A DNA stretch of 50,557 nt from Xanthomonas vasicola. Its GTDB lineage: Bacteria; Pseudomonadota; Gammaproteobacteria; Xanthomonadales; Xanthomonadaceae. The notes under the pieces are model-generated. The model was not told the DNA's origin. It searched no databases and saw only the letters and a program-made list of their open reading frames with translations. The position numbers and the translations under genes were made by a program. This document shows, piece by piece, positions 1-9,238 of the stretch. The stretch is from contig NZ_JSBW02000011.1 of the NCBI RefSeq assembly GCF_000772705.2, positions 1 through 50,557 of the forward strand, in the 5' to 3' direction. Positions within the stretch are counted from its first letter, which is position 1, and each line of letters starts with the position of its first letter.

Positions 1-54
1 CACCTGCTTCAGCGTGGCGACAATCTGGCTCTCGGTGAACTTGCTCTTGCGCAT
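1..54 (-). CDS. IS3-family transposase OrfA, N-terminal fragment cut by window edge
   Basis: The minus strand opens with an ATG at 54-52 preceded by a good ribosome binding site (AAGGAG, about 7 bases upstream) and reads MRKSKFTESQIVATLKQV to the window edge. This is the usual start of the small helix-turn-helix OrfA of IS3-family elements (KFTESQI...LKQ). OrfA binds the element ends and, by frameshift with OrfB, makes the transposase. Only 18 codons are visible, so the subgroup cannot be named with certainty. The rest of the element lies to the left of the window. Confidence 0.8.
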   Translation of the reverse strand, partial: MRKSKFTESQIVATLKQV

Positions 55-127
55 CGTTGGTCTCCTTGGTGGCTAGTGTGCCGGAGACCTCTAACTATGG
101 ATGGATCAATTTTACGGGGAGTCGACA
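1..127 (-). mobile_element. Left end of an IS3-family element inserted in an IS1478-like element
   Basis: On the minus strand the open reading frame of an IS1478-like transposase is interrupted near position 127, and the sequence then turns into a short leader (CCCCGTAAAATTGATCCA at about 117-100) followed by the IS3 OrfA start. This order (foreign leader, RBS, OrfA) is what the left terminus of an IS3 element looks like. The exact terminal base and the target duplication cannot be fixed without the other end. Confidence 0.6.
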
Positions 128-563
128 CGTCCACCGCCTGCATGGCATGCGCGGCGTTGATGGTGTGCGCCAGCAACTCTTCCATCCCCGCTTCGCCAAG
201 CCGCTGCCGCCAACGCGTCAGCGAGCTGGCATCGCACGGCAAGCGCGTCTGGAACACGACCTCGCCAGTGAAAAACTGCCAGTACGGATTTTCCAGCCAA
301 CGCTCGCACACCGCTTCATCGGACAGGTCGTAGGCGTGCTTGAGGTAGAGCAAACCAGCGATCAGCCGCACCGGCAATGCCGGCCGACCGCCACCGGCCG
401 GGGTGGCCGGCAAGCGCGATGAAAGTGCTTGCTCCAACGCCGTCCACGGCATCCGTTGGCTCAGCTGCGCCAGCGGATGCTGCAGATCGATCTGATTCTC
501 CAGACGCGAACGGAACAACTCGTCGGCGGGTCTGTCTTCGGCAGCAGGACGGCGTGTACGCAT
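127..563 (-). pseudogene. IS5-family (IS1478-like) transposase, 5' part only
   Basis: Starting at the ATG at 563 the minus strand encodes MRTRRPAAEDRPADELFRSR and continues through the conserved N-terminal DUF772-type domain of IS5-family transposases (motifs LPVRLIAGLLYLKHAYDLSDE and NPYWQFFTGE), ending at ...HAMQAVDV. The DDE catalytic part is missing, because the frame runs into an IS3-type left end at about position 127. It is therefore a disrupted, non-functional copy. The frame is open 19 codons further upstream, to 620, but the conserved protein start is the Met at 563. About 110 bases beyond the start (to roughly 690) probably belong to the same element. No inverted repeat was identified there. 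Confidence 0.8.
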
Positions 564-713
564 GGGCGGAAATTGCAAGAAACCAGCCTTCAGCGTAGCG
601 AACACTGGTAGTTTTAGCACGCCGGTGCAGACATCAAGGCCTTGCGGTCGTTGGGTGGTTGGGGTTTTTCAGGGGCGACTAATTAAGACTGCAGCGCACT
701 CTGCTACGCGCAA

Positions 714-761
714 TCCTTTTCCCACCGGGAGAAGGTGCCCCGAAGGGGCGGATCAGGGTAC
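714..761 (+). repeat. Dispersed intergenic repeat, copy 1 (GGGAGAAGGTGCC type)
   Basis: The block reading CCTTTTCCCACCGGGAGAAG then GTGCCCCGAAGGGGCGGAT and AGGGT is a close match, in inverted orientation, to 41201-41248 in this window. It contains a small internal hairpin (CCCC-GAA-GGGG). Blocks of this kind are common between genes in Xanthomonas chromosomes. It lies just downstream of the glycosyltransferase gene on the minus strand and next to IS debris. From 564 to 870 no gene is seen. Confidence 0.6.
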
Positions 762-870
762 GTGCGAAGCCGCGCGATGCGGCGCAGGCGGATCAATGAC
801 CAATCACGCAGTGTATTGCGGCATTTCGCGGTACAAACGATCCACCTCACACCGGCACACAACCACCTGC

Positions 871-2973
871 TCACTCAGCAATAAACAACGCCCGCACCGT
901 GTCACGCGCTGCATCCAACGAGAAATGCTCGGCCACGTTGCGCAAGCCATTGTCGGCCAGACGTTGCCACAGCGCTGCGTCCTGATAGAGCCGCACGATC
1001 GCAGCGGCGAACGTGTCCGCATCGTCGGCCACGCACACATCTTCACCATCGCGCAGGTGCATACCTTCCACCGCGCAGGTGGTGCCGACCACCGGCTGGC
1101 CGTGCGCCATGCTTAGATTGATCTTGCCTTTCACGCCAGCGCCAAAACGCAGCGGTGCCACCGCGATGCGTGCGCTGTCCATGAACGGAACCAGATCCGG
1201 GACGTGTCCATGCAACTGCACGCCAGGGCATTCGTCAGCCAGTAATTTCAAGCCATCGGGCAGGTCGGCGCCGATGCAGTGAAACACCACATCGGGAAGC
1301 TGCGCACGGACCTGCGGAAAGATGGCACTGATGAACCACTGCACTGCATCCACATTCGGCGGATGGCGAAAGCCTCCGACGAAGACCAGGTCGCGGCGTT
1401 GCGCGAAGCTGTGGCCGCTGCCGGCGACTTCATGCAGGTTGGAAAGCAGGGCAGTGCGCATCTGAGGCGCATCTGCGCGCAGTTGCGCCTGTTCTGCGGC
1501 CGATACCAGCAAGGTGACATCGGTGGCCGCCATGATCTCGAGCTCGCGCAGGCGTGTGCGCTCTGCGCTACGCAGCAGATTGGCATCGCCGGCCAACTCG
1601 GCACCGCGACGTTCGCGCAGGTAATGCAGGTCGACGGTATCGAACAAGGTGCGTGCCTGTGGCGCGTATTGCTTGAGCAACGGCAGGCAGGCATGTGCCA
1701 CGTGGTGGCGTACCAATAACACCACCGCAAACCGCGCGCCATGCGTGCGCAGCCAACTGCCGATGCCTTCAAGAAACGGTGCGTACCAGACTTCGACCCC
1801 GAGCTGCTGCAATGCCTGCGTGTGGCGCCCGGCGTGTTCGCGGCGGGTCGGCACGAACACGACATGTGTGCCTTCTTCGCGCAGCAGGCGGATCAGGTTG
1901 AACTGCCGCAGCGAGCCGGAATCGCGGTCCGGCTGCGGCACGCACTCGTCCAGAATCAATACCTGGCGCTGGCCGCGGTGGAGAAGCGCAGGACCGGGCA
2001 CACTACCGACCGGCAACTGCGCTTTCAGCGGCTGCTGCCATTTTTCGGCAAAGACACTTTGATTGCGTACCTGGTAAGCCTTCACTCCGGTGCGTGTGTC
2101 GGTGCCGTTGCTGGTGCCTTCGTCGTGCACTACCACGCTGGCCGGCTGCACCAGCACTTCATAACCCGTCGCGCGGACCGCAAACGCCAGGTCGGTGTCT
2201 TCGTAGTACGCCGGCATGTAACGCCGATCCAGCCCGCCCAGCGTTTGCAACAGCGTGCGTGGCAGTGCGATGGCCGCGCCCGAGCAGTAGTCCATTGCGC
2301 GCACATAGGCATAGCGCGGGTCGTCGGACGATTCGAAGCGGCCGTAACTCCAGGCGCTGCCATCGCCGAACACCACACCGCCGGATTCCTGCAGCCGCCC
2401 GTCCGGGTACATCAGTTGCGCGCCGACGAGGCCGGCGGTCGGATGCTGGGCAAAGGTGTCGATCAACCGATCCAGCCAGCCGGGCTGCGGAATGGTGTCG
2501 TTGTTGAGCAGTACCACGAAATCGCCACGCGCCAACGCGATGCCGTCATTGCAGGCAGCAATGAAACCGCCGTTGCTCGCACGCAGGTGATAGTGCAGGC
2601 CGGCAATGTGCGGCAATTGTTCCGCGGTGGCGTCGCTGCTGCCGTCGTCCACCACGATGATTTCCACGCTCACCAACGGCGGATGCGCCGCCAGCGCACG
2701 CAGGCAAGCCAGGGTATGTGCGATGTGGTTGTAGACCGGAATCACCACCGACACCCGCGGCGCGGCGCTGTGCGGCAGCGCAAATACGGCGAACGGGGCG
2801 GGCTGCGGCAGCCACAACGGCGTGCCGAGCGCGACCGGCGGCGCCTGCGTGTGCACGCGAATACGCTGCCAGGTGGCGCGCCAGCCGCGCGTGCGCATGC
2901 TGGCCACGCTGCGGTGGATCAGGCCAAGGACGCGATTGAACAGATAACGCGCATCGGCCAAAGACATCGACAT
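871..2973 (-). CDS. Two-domain glycosyltransferase (GT2 + GT4-like)
   Basis: A 700-residue cytosolic protein with two glycosyltransferase modules. Residues about 72-290 are a GT-A/GT2 domain (RVSVVIPVYNH, VVDDGSSDAT at 108-117, LLNNDT at 155-160 as the DxD-like metal site, and AYYEDTDLAF as the ED acceptor motif). Residues about 335-690 form a GT-B/GT4-like domain (FVGGFRHPPNVDA, and APLRFGAGVKGKI near the donor site). Such fusions usually build rhamnan or O-antigen type surface polysaccharide, but the substrate cannot be read from the sequence. The start at 2973 has a modest RBS (GGAG, 10 bases upstream). The gene stands alone: IS debris lies downstream and the divergent mrcB upstream, so the rest of a polysaccharide cluster may lie left of the window. 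Confidence 0.85.
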   Translation of the reverse strand: MSMSLADARYLFNRVLGLIHRSVASMRTRGWRATWQRIRVHTQAPPVALGTPLWLPQPAPFAVFALPHSAAPRVSVVIPVYNHIAHTLACLRALAAHPPLVSVEIIVVDDGSSDATAEQLPHIAGLHYHLRASNGGFIAACNDGIALARGDFVVLLNNDTIPQPGWLDRLIDTFAQHPTAGLVGAQLMYPDGRLQESGGVVFGDGSAWSYGRFESSDDPRYAYVRAMDYCSGAAIALPRTLLQTLGGLDRRYMPAYYEDTDLAFAVRATGYEVLVQPASVVVHDEGTSNGTDTRTGVKAYQVRNQSVFAEKWQQPLKAQLPVGSVPGPALLHRGQRQVLILDECVPQPDRDSGSLRQFNLIRLLREEGTHVVFVPTRREHAGRHTQALQQLGVEVWYAPFLEGIGSWLRTHGARFAVVLLVRHHVAHACLPLLKQYAPQARTLFDTVDLHYLRERRGAELAGDANLLRSAERTRLRELEIMAATDVTLLVSAAEQAQLRADAPQMRTALLSNLHEVAGSGHSFAQRRDLVFVGGFRHPPNVDAVQWFISAIFPQVRAQLPDVVFHCIGADLPDGLKLLADECPGVQLHGHVPDLVPFMDSARIAVAPLRFGAGVKGKINLSMAHGQPVVGTTCAVEGMHLRDGEDVCVADDADTFAAAIVRLYQDAALWQRLADNGLRNVAEHFSLDAARDTVRALFIAE

Positions 2974-3003
2974 TGCGTTGGAACTCCAGCGTGGTATGGC
3001 AGT

Positions 3004-3140
3004 AAACGTAGCGAGCAGTCGACAGGTGGGCGTGGACGGCGCTTAGGAACCTGAGTGTACGAGCGGTACATGCCGATTCCGAGCACCGGCCGCGCCGGCC
3101 TGGCGGTGAGCGCAGTCGTTTTGGTAGCTGGTCCAAGCAG
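3004..3140 (-). repeat. Dispersed ~135-bp intergenic repeat, copy A
   Basis: Read on the minus strand, this segment aligns over its full length with 24921-25055 on the plus strand. Shared blocks in the same order include CCAGCTA/GCAGCTA, CGACTGC, CCGCCAGGC, ATCGGCAT, GGTTCCT, GCGCCGTCCA and CTCGCTACGTT. Both copies lie in gene-free spacers upstream of genes. No conserved reading frame is shared by both. It occupies most of the 2974-3296 spacer between the glycosyltransferase gene and mrcB, so it may overlap their promoters. Confidence 0.65.
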
Positions 3141-3296
3141 TGTACGAGCCGTGCCCGCTGCTGCCGAGAACACGTCGCTCCCAGCGAAGCGGCATCGACA
3201 GTTTTGTTAGCCGCTCTTAAGGTTGGAAGGGCCCGGTGGGTCACAGCCATGACAGCGCTGCGCTAGACTCGCCGGACTCTACATTCTCGCATTCCT

Positions 3297-5741
3297 GTGC
3301 CCCGACGCCACGACAACGACGCTCCCGACGATTTCGAGGACGACATCAACGAGCAAGGCTCCCGCTGGCAACGCAGACTCATCGTCTGGGGATTTGCCGC
3401 GTTCGCGCTGGCGCTCGGTTTCCTGATTCCCTATACGGTGTATCTGAACAAGCAGGTCACCCAGCGCTTCGGCGAGCTGCGTTGGCAGATCCCGACCCGC
3501 GTGTACGGGCGGCCATTGGTGCTGGTGCCCGGCATCGCGCTGGATGCAGCCACGCTGAAGACCGAGCTGGATGCGGCCTCGTACCGTGACGACGGTCAGG
3601 CGAAGCTGCCTGGCACCTATCAGCAGGATGGCAGCCGCTTCACCATCGCCAGCCGCGGCTATATCGATGTGGATGGGCGTGTGCCGGCGCGCCGGATCGA
3701 CGTCAGCCTGGCGGGTGGACGCGTGGCCGCGCTGCGCGACGCCAACGACCGCAAGACGCTCAAAAGCGCACGTCTGGACCCGGCGCGCATCGCCACGCTG
3801 TACGGGCAAAAGCAGGAGGAGCGCCGCCTGGTGCGCATGGAAGAAGTGCCCGAGTTGCTGGTCACCGGCCTGCAGGCGGTGGAAGACCGCGATTTCAACA
3901 GCCATCACGGCATCGATCTGAGCGGCATGGTGCGCGCGGCCTGGATCATGGCGCGCTCCGGCGGCCAGGTCCGCCAGGGCGCAAGCACCTTGACGCAGCA
4001 GTTGGCGCGCAGTGGCCTGCTCGGCATCGGCAAGGAACAGACGCTCACGCGCAAGCTCAACGAGATTCTGTACGCGTTGATCATGGAGGCGCGTTACGAC
4101 AAGCGCACCATCCTGGAGGCCTATCTCAACCAGGTGTATCTGGGTCAGCGCGGCGGGCAGGCGATCCATGGGGTGTCGTCGGGTGCGGAGCTGTGGTTCG
4201 GCCGCGAACTCAATTCGATGACCACCGAGCAGATCGCGCTGTTGATCGGCCTGGTCAAGGGGCCCTCGTATTACGACCCGCGGCGCAATCCGGAGCGCGC
4301 GCTGGACCGGCGCAATTTCGTGCTCGGCAAGCTGCACGAAAGCAACTTGATCAACGATGCCGAGTACAAGCGCGCGCTGGCCGCGCCGTTAGGCGTGCCC
4401 ACCGAGCCTGGTCTGGTCGCAGCCAATCGTTTCCCCGCCTATGTCGACCTGGTGCGGCGCCAGTTGGCGCACGATTACCCGGAAGGCGTGCTGCAGGGCG
4501 CCGGTATGAGCGTGCTCACAGGTATGTCGCCGTCTGCGCAGGCGTATGCCGAAGGTGCAGTCACCGGCACCATCAAGCGGCTGGACAACAAGAAGCGCCC
4601 GCCGCTGCAAGCCGGGCTGGTGCTCACCGACGTGCATAACGGCGATGTGCTGGCCGTGGTCGGCAGCCGCGATGTGGCCAAGCCGGGCTTCAATCGTGCG
4701 GTGGAAGCGCAGCGTCAGGTAGGCTCGTTGATCAAGCCGTTCGTGTACATGCTGGCGCTGGCTTCGCCGGACCGCTGGGCGCTGTCCAGTTGGGTCGATG
4801 ACTCGCCGGTGACCGTGCAGCTCAGCCGCGGCAAGACGTGGTCGCCCGGCAATTCCGACAACCGCAGCCACGGCACCGTGCGTTTGGTCGATGCGCTGGC
4901 GCATTCCTACAACCAGGCCACGGTGCGGGTGGGCATGCAGGTCGGTGCAGACCGCGTCGCGCAGCTGATCCAGGTCTTGGCCGGCATCAAGGCCGAGCCC
5001 AATCCGGCGTTGATCCTGGGCACCACCGACCAGAGCCCGTACGGCATGGCGCAGCTGTACCAGTTCCTGGCGGCCGGCGGCGAGATCCAGCCGCTGCACG
5101 CGGTGCGCGGTGTGCTCGACCCGCAAGGCAAGCTGCTCAAACGCTACGACAAGACCCCGGCACCGGCGCAGGAAGGCGATTCGGTCGCTGCCAACCTGAT
5201 CAGCATCGGCTTGCAGCAGGTCGTGAGTGGCGGCACCGCGCGCCAGCTGCTGGGCGATGGCTTGGGGCGCCTGTCATCGGCCGGCAAGACCGGCACTTCC
5301 AACGATGGCCGCGATAGTTGGTATGCCGGCTATACCGGCGATCATCTTGCGGTGATCTGGATGGGCAACGACCAGAACGCCGAGACCGGTCTGTATGGCG
5401 CCACCGGCGCGATGCGGGTGTGGTCGAGCATCTTCGCCCGCCTGCCGAGCGCGCCGTTGAAGGTCAGCGGCAAAGGCCTGGATTGGCAGTGGGTGGACGC
5501 CAGCGGTACCGGCGTGACCGACCCCGGTTGCCCAGGCGCGCGCCAGTTCCCGTTCGTGGTCGGCTTCACGCCGGCCTATGCCCCGTGTGCCGGCAATGCA
5601 CCGTTGATCGAAGGTGCACCCGGCGAAGCGGCCGCACCTGCCGAACAATCCAGCGGCGGTGGCTGGCGCCGTTTCTTCGGTCTGGAAAAGAAGCCCGAAG
5701 AACCTGCCCCGGCGCCTGCCACGGCCCCACCCGCGCATTGA
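3297..5741 (+). CDS. mrcB: Penicillin-binding protein 1B (class A PBP)
   Basis: A bifunctional peptidoglycan glycosyltransferase/transpeptidase of 814 residues. After a short acidic cytosolic tail there is one membrane anchor (about 28-48), then a UB2H-like region, then the GT51 domain with the catalytic Glu196 in QAVEDRDFNSHHGID and the QGASTLTQQLAR motif (227-238). The transpeptidase domain carries SLIK (477-480, nucleophile Ser477), SYN (537-539) and KTGT (664-667). The C-terminus is Ala/Pro-rich. The start is a GTG at 3297, which gives the usual MPRRHDNDAPDDFE N-terminus. It polymerises and cross-links lipid II on the periplasmic face. A small lipoprotein gene follows after 13 bases, which suggests co-transcription. 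Confidence 0.93.
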   Translation: MPRRHDNDAPDDFEDDINEQGSRWQRRLIVWGFAAFALALGFLIPYTVYLNKQVTQRFGELRWQIPTRVYGRPLVLVPGIALDAATLKTELDAASYRDDGQAKLPGTYQQDGSRFTIASRGYIDVDGRVPARRIDVSLAGGRVAALRDANDRKTLKSARLDPARIATLYGQKQEERRLVRMEEVPELLVTGLQAVEDRDFNSHHGIDLSGMVRAAWIMARSGGQVRQGASTLTQQLARSGLLGIGKEQTLTRKLNEILYALIMEARYDKRTILEAYLNQVYLGQRGGQAIHGVSSGAELWFGRELNSMTTEQIALLIGLVKGPSYYDPRRNPERALDRRNFVLGKLHESNLINDAEYKRALAAPLGVPTEPGLVAANRFPAYVDLVRRQLAHDYPEGVLQGAGMSVLTGMSPSAQAYAEGAVTGTIKRLDNKKRPPLQAGLVLTDVHNGDVLAVVGSRDVAKPGFNRAVEAQRQVGSLIKPFVYMLALASPDRWALSSWVDDSPVTVQLSRGKTWSPGNSDNRSHGTVRLVDALAHSYNQATVRVGMQVGADRVAQLIQVLAGIKAEPNPALILGTTDQSPYGMAQLYQFLAAGGEIQPLHAVRGVLDPQGKLLKRYDKTPAPAQEGDSVAANLISIGLQQVVSGGTARQLLGDGLGRLSSAGKTGTSNDGRDSWYAGYTGDHLAVIWMGNDQNAETGLYGATGAMRVWSSIFARLPSAPLKVSGKGLDWQWVDASGTGVTDPGCPGARQFPFVVGFTPAYAPCAGNAPLIEGAPGEAAAPAEQSSGGGWRRFFGLEKKPEEPAPAPATAPPAH

Positions 5742-5754
5742 TTGGAGTGACCCC

Positions 5755-6279
5755 ATGAACCGACTGCACCGTTTGCTCGCCCTGATCGGCGTCTTGGCCG
5801 CACTCACTGCCTGCGTCAGCGCACCGCCCGCACCGCCGCCGACGCCGGTGGACCCGACCACGCCGACCCAGCGCCTGTTGCTGATCGAACGCGAGGCCGG
5901 CGCGGACGACACCGAACTGTCGGTGCAGCCGCTGCGCGACCCGCAGGTCGATGATTTGCGCGACACCGCCAAGAGCAAGCGCCAGGCCGGCGATCTGGCT
6001 GCTGCGGCTGCGGCGCTGGATCAGGCGCTGGGCCTGGTGCCGGGCGACCCGGCGATTCTGCAGGAGCGCGCCGAAGTGTCCGTGCTGCAGGCCGACTGGC
6101 CCGCCGCCGAGCGCTTCGCCAAGCAGGCGATCGAGCTGGGTTCCAAGACCGGCCCGCTGTGCCGTCGCCATTGGGCCACCATCGAACAGTCGCGGCTGGC
6201 GCGTGGCGAAAAGGAAAACGCTGCATCGGCCAGGGCGCAGATCGTTGGTTGCACGGTGCCGGGGATGAAGCGGTACTGA
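5755..6279 (+). CDS. Small lipoprotein with TPR-like repeats
   Basis: A 174-residue secreted protein. The ATG at 5755 has GGAGTG upstream. The N-terminus is a lipoprotein signal (MNRLHRLLALIGVLAALTAC) with lipobox LTAC and lipidated Cys20. A proline-rich spacer follows, then a helical tetratricopeptide-like part (about 70-145: AKSKRQAGDLAAAAAALDQAL, GDPAILQERAEVSVLQADWP). It lies 13 bases after mrcB. In other gamma-proteobacteria, outer-membrane lipoproteins such as LpoB activate PBP1b. The position makes a PBP1b-associated role attractive, but the sequence does not resemble LpoB, so this is inference only. Confidence 0.75.
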   Translation: MNRLHRLLALIGVLAALTACVSAPPAPPPTPVDPTTPTQRLLLIEREAGADDTELSVQPLRDPQVDDLRDTAKSKRQAGDLAAAAAALDQALGLVPGDPAILQERAEVSVLQADWPAAERFAKQAIELGSKTGPLCRRHWATIEQSRLARGEKENAASARAQIVGCTVPGMKRY

Positions 6280-6480
6280 GACCTGACATCCGGCGGTGCG
6301 GATCGCGTGCCGGCGGTGCGCGTTCTGCTGGCACGAGTGCGTCTGATGTGGCGCGTCTTTCGGGTGCGCAGTGCAGGCAGTGCGCCTGCGTGTAGCAGCA
6401 CGTCGTCGCCTACACCCAAGCCTGCGTCACAGCGTACGCGCTAGGCTGTCGCGCTTCCTGTCCGCTTTCCGTCTGGTCTC

Positions 6481-8505
6481 ATGTCCCAACTTGCCACTGC
6501 CAGTATCGAGGCGCTCAGCCAGGGCGGGGCGCTTGCGCATCAGCTCGACGCCTTCGCGCCACGTGCTGCACAGTTGCGCCTGACAGGGGCAATTGCCGAA
6601 GCATTCGAGCAGCGCGATGTGTTGCTGGCAGAGGCCGGTACCGGCACCGGCAAGACCTACGCCTATCTGGTCCCGGCGTTGCTGTCCGGGCTCAAGACCA
6701 TCGTTTCTACCGGCACGCGCGCGCTGCAGGATCAGCTGTTCCATCGCGACCTGCCGCGCGTGCGCGCCGCGCTGGGCGTGGGCCGGCGTAGTGCGTTGCT
6801 GAAGGGGCGCGCCAACTATCTGTGCAAGTACCGCACCCAGCAGGCGCGCGGCGAGCCGCGCTTTGCCACGCCCGAACAGGTGTCGCAATTCCAGCGCATC
6901 GTGGCCTGGAGCGGACGCACCCAGTTCGGCGACATGGCCGAGCTTGAAGCCTTGCCGGACGACTCGCCGCTGCTGCCGATGGTGACCTCCACCGTCGACA
7001 ACTGCCTGGGTACCGAATGCCCGTTCTATAGCGAATGTTTCGTGGTGCAAGCGCGCCAGCGTGCGCAGGCGGCCGATCTGGTGGTGGTCAATCACCATCT
7101 GCTGCTGGCCGATCTGGCGCTCAAGCAGGAAGGCTTCGGCGAAATCCTGCCCGGCGCGCAGGCCTTCGTCATCGACGAGGCGCATCAATTGCCGGAGCTG
7201 GCGGCCAATTTCTTCGGCGAAAGTTTCGGCATGCGGCCGTGGCAGGAGCTGGCGCGCGATTGCATGGTCGAAGCGCGTCTAGTGGCTGGTGCACAGGCAA
7301 GCTTGCAGGCGCCGATCCTTGCCCTGGACGAAGCCTTGCGCAGCCTGCGCGCCGGCATGGAAGGCCTGCCGGCGCGCGGCACGCAATGGCGCGCGCTGGC
7401 CAAACCGCAGGTGCGCGAAGGATTCGACGCCGTGCTGTCGTCGCTGGCACGGTTGGGCGAATCTCTGCTGCCATTACGAGAAGCCTCGCCCGGTTTTGAC
7501 GGCTGCACTGCACGTGCGCAAGAAGCCTTGAATCGCCTGTCGCGCTGGTTGGGCGAAGACCTGCCGGTAGCCGATTTCGCGCAGGATCTGCCGGAAGAAG
7601 CAGTCGACAACGACGTGCTCTGGTACGAACTCAGTCCGCGCGGCTTTCGCTGCCAGCGCACACCGCTGGATGTGTCCGGCCCGTTGCGCGAGCACCGCGA
7701 AAAATCGCACGCGGCCTGGGTGTTCACCTCGGCCACGCTGGCGGTGGGCGGCGAGTTCGACCACATCGCGCAGCGGCTGGGATTGAGCGATCCGGCGACC
7801 TTGCTGCAACCCAGCCCGTTCGACTGGGCGCGTCAGGCGTTGTGCTACCTGCCGCCGAATCTGCCCGATCCGGCCGCACGCGGTTTTGGCACCGCGCTGA
7901 TCGGCGCACTGACGCCGGTGCTGGAAGCTTCCAACGGCCGCGCGTTTTTGTTGTTCGCTTCGCACCGCGCGCTGCGCGAAGCCGCCGAGGCCTTGCGCGG
8001 CGCGCCGTGGCCATTATTCGTGCAGGGCGAAGCACCCCGCGCGACTTTGCTGCAGCGCTTCCGCGATTCCGGCAACGGCGTACTGCTGGGCTCGGCCAGT
8101 TTTCGTGAAGGGGTGGACGTGGTCGGCGATGCCTTGAGCGTGGTGGTGATCGACAAGCTGCCGTTCGCCGCGCCCGACGATCCGGTGTTCGAAGCGCGCC
8201 TGGATGCAATCCGCCGCGAGGGCGGTAACCCGTTCCGCGACGAGCAATTGCCGCAGGCGGTGATCGCGCTCAAGCAGGGCGTGGGGCGGCTGATCCGCAG
8301 CGAAACCGACCGTGGCGTGCTGGTGCTGTGCGACCCGCGGTTGGTCAACAAAAGCTACGGCCGCACCTTCATGAAATCGCTGCCGCCATTCGCACGCACC
8401 CATGCCATTGCCGATGTGCAGGCGTTTTTTGGCGTTGAACAGCCGGTAGGCGACAATGGCGTGCTCACGTTGCCGCTCGGCGATGATCAATCTTCTTCTT
8501 TCTGA
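6481..8505 (+). CDS. ATP-dependent DNA helicase, YoaA/DinG family (XPD-like, Fe-S)
   Basis: A 674-residue superfamily 2 helicase. Walker A is EAGTGTGKT (51-59), the DEAH box is VIDEAHQLPE (230-239), and the four cysteines of the XPD-type iron-sulfur cluster are visible at C115, C175, C180 and C186 (NCLGTECPFYSEC). C-terminal helicase motifs include LLGSASFREGVDV and KQGVGRLIRSETDRG. The family unwinds DNA 5'->3' and acts in repair and replication-stress tolerance. The length and Fe-S pattern fit YoaA better than long DinG proteins. The 200-base spacer before it shows no gene. tsaB starts 13 bases after its stop. Confidence 0.9.
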   Translation: MSQLATASIEALSQGGALAHQLDAFAPRAAQLRLTGAIAEAFEQRDVLLAEAGTGTGKTYAYLVPALLSGLKTIVSTGTRALQDQLFHRDLPRVRAALGVGRRSALLKGRANYLCKYRTQQARGEPRFATPEQVSQFQRIVAWSGRTQFGDMAELEALPDDSPLLPMVTSTVDNCLGTECPFYSECFVVQARQRAQAADLVVVNHHLLLADLALKQEGFGEILPGAQAFVIDEAHQLPELAANFFGESFGMRPWQELARDCMVEARLVAGAQASLQAPILALDEALRSLRAGMEGLPARGTQWRALAKPQVREGFDAVLSSLARLGESLLPLREASPGFDGCTARAQEALNRLSRWLGEDLPVADFAQDLPEEAVDNDVLWYELSPRGFRCQRTPLDVSGPLREHREKSHAAWVFTSATLAVGGEFDHIAQRLGLSDPATLLQPSPFDWARQALCYLPPNLPDPAARGFGTALIGALTPVLEASNGRAFLLFASHRALREAAEALRGAPWPLFVQGEAPRATLLQRFRDSGNGVLLGSASFREGVDVVGDALSVVVIDKLPFAAPDDPVFEARLDAIRREGGNPFRDEQLPQAVIALKQGVGRLIRSETDRGVLVLCDPRLVNKSYGRTFMKSLPPFARTHAIADVQAFFGVEQPVGDNGVLTLPLGDDQSSSF

Positions 8506-8518
8506 CTGCGGCCCTGCC

Positions 8519-9238
8519 ATGAACGTCCTCGCATTCGAGACCTCCACCGAAGCCTGTTCCGTCGCCTTGCATGTTGACGGTCGCGTGATCGAGCGCTTCG
8601 AACTTGCGCCGCGCCGCCACGCCGAACTGGCGCTGCCATGGGCCGAACAACTGCTGGCCGATGCAGGTATCTCACGCCGTCAGCTCGATGCGATTGCGGT
8701 CGGCCGGGGCCCCGGCGCGTTCACCGGTGTGCGTCTGGCGATCGGCATTGCGCAGGGCATCGCCTTGGCGCTGGATGTGCCGGTGCTGGCCGTTTCCACG
8801 CTGCAGGTGCTGGCCTTGCGCGCGCCGGCCGAGGTGAGCCATGTGCTGGCCTGCATCGATGCACGCATGGGCGAGGTGTATGCCGGTGTCTTTGCGCGCA
8901 GTGGCGATGCGCTGCTGGAACTGGCACCGGAAGTGGTCTGCGCACCGGACACACTCGTGCTACCCGAGACCGCGGCGCTGATGGCCGGTGTCGGCACCGG
9001 TCTGGCGGCAGCCGATGCACTGTTGCAGCAACGCTTTGCGACGCGCCTGAGCAGCGTTGATGCGGCCGCGCTCCCGCGTGCCGCCGATCTGCTCACGCTC
9101 GCGCTGCCGGCATTGTTGTGCGGCGAAGGGGTGGCGCCGGAGCGGGTGGAACCGGCCTATCTGCGCGACAACGTCGCGCTTACCCTGGTCGAGCAACAGG
9201 CTGCCCGCGCAGCGAAGGCGGCCGGCGCAACGCCGTGA
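8519..9238 (+). CDS. tsaB: tRNA threonylcarbamoyladenosine biosynthesis protein TsaB
   Basis: A 239-residue ASKHA-fold protein (MNVLAFETSTEACSV; GRGPGAFTGVRLAIGIAQGIA). TsaB partners TsaD and TsaE in making t6A37 in ANN-decoding tRNAs. TsaB itself is a non-catalytic scaffold. The ATG at 8519 gives the conserved N-terminus. The first half is well conserved, while the C-terminal part is variable, as usual. The stop codon overlaps the GTG start of the next gene (GTGA), so the two are translationally coupled. Confidence 0.93.
   Translation: MNVLAFETSTEACSVALHVDGRVIERFELAPRRHAELALPWAEQLLADAGISRRQLDAIAVGRGPGAFTGVRLAIGIAQGIALALDVPVLAVSTLQVLALRAPAEVSHVLACIDARMGEVYAGVFARSGDALLELAPEVVCAPDTLVLPETAALMAGVGTGLAAADALLQQRFATRLSSVDAAALPRAADLLTLALPALLCGEGVAPERVEPAYLRDNVALTLVEQQAARAAKAAGATP

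Noticed and set aside
3279..4337. 352-codon frame antisense to mrcB
   Set aside because: Overlaps the conserved PBP1b glycosyltransferase coding; no family features.
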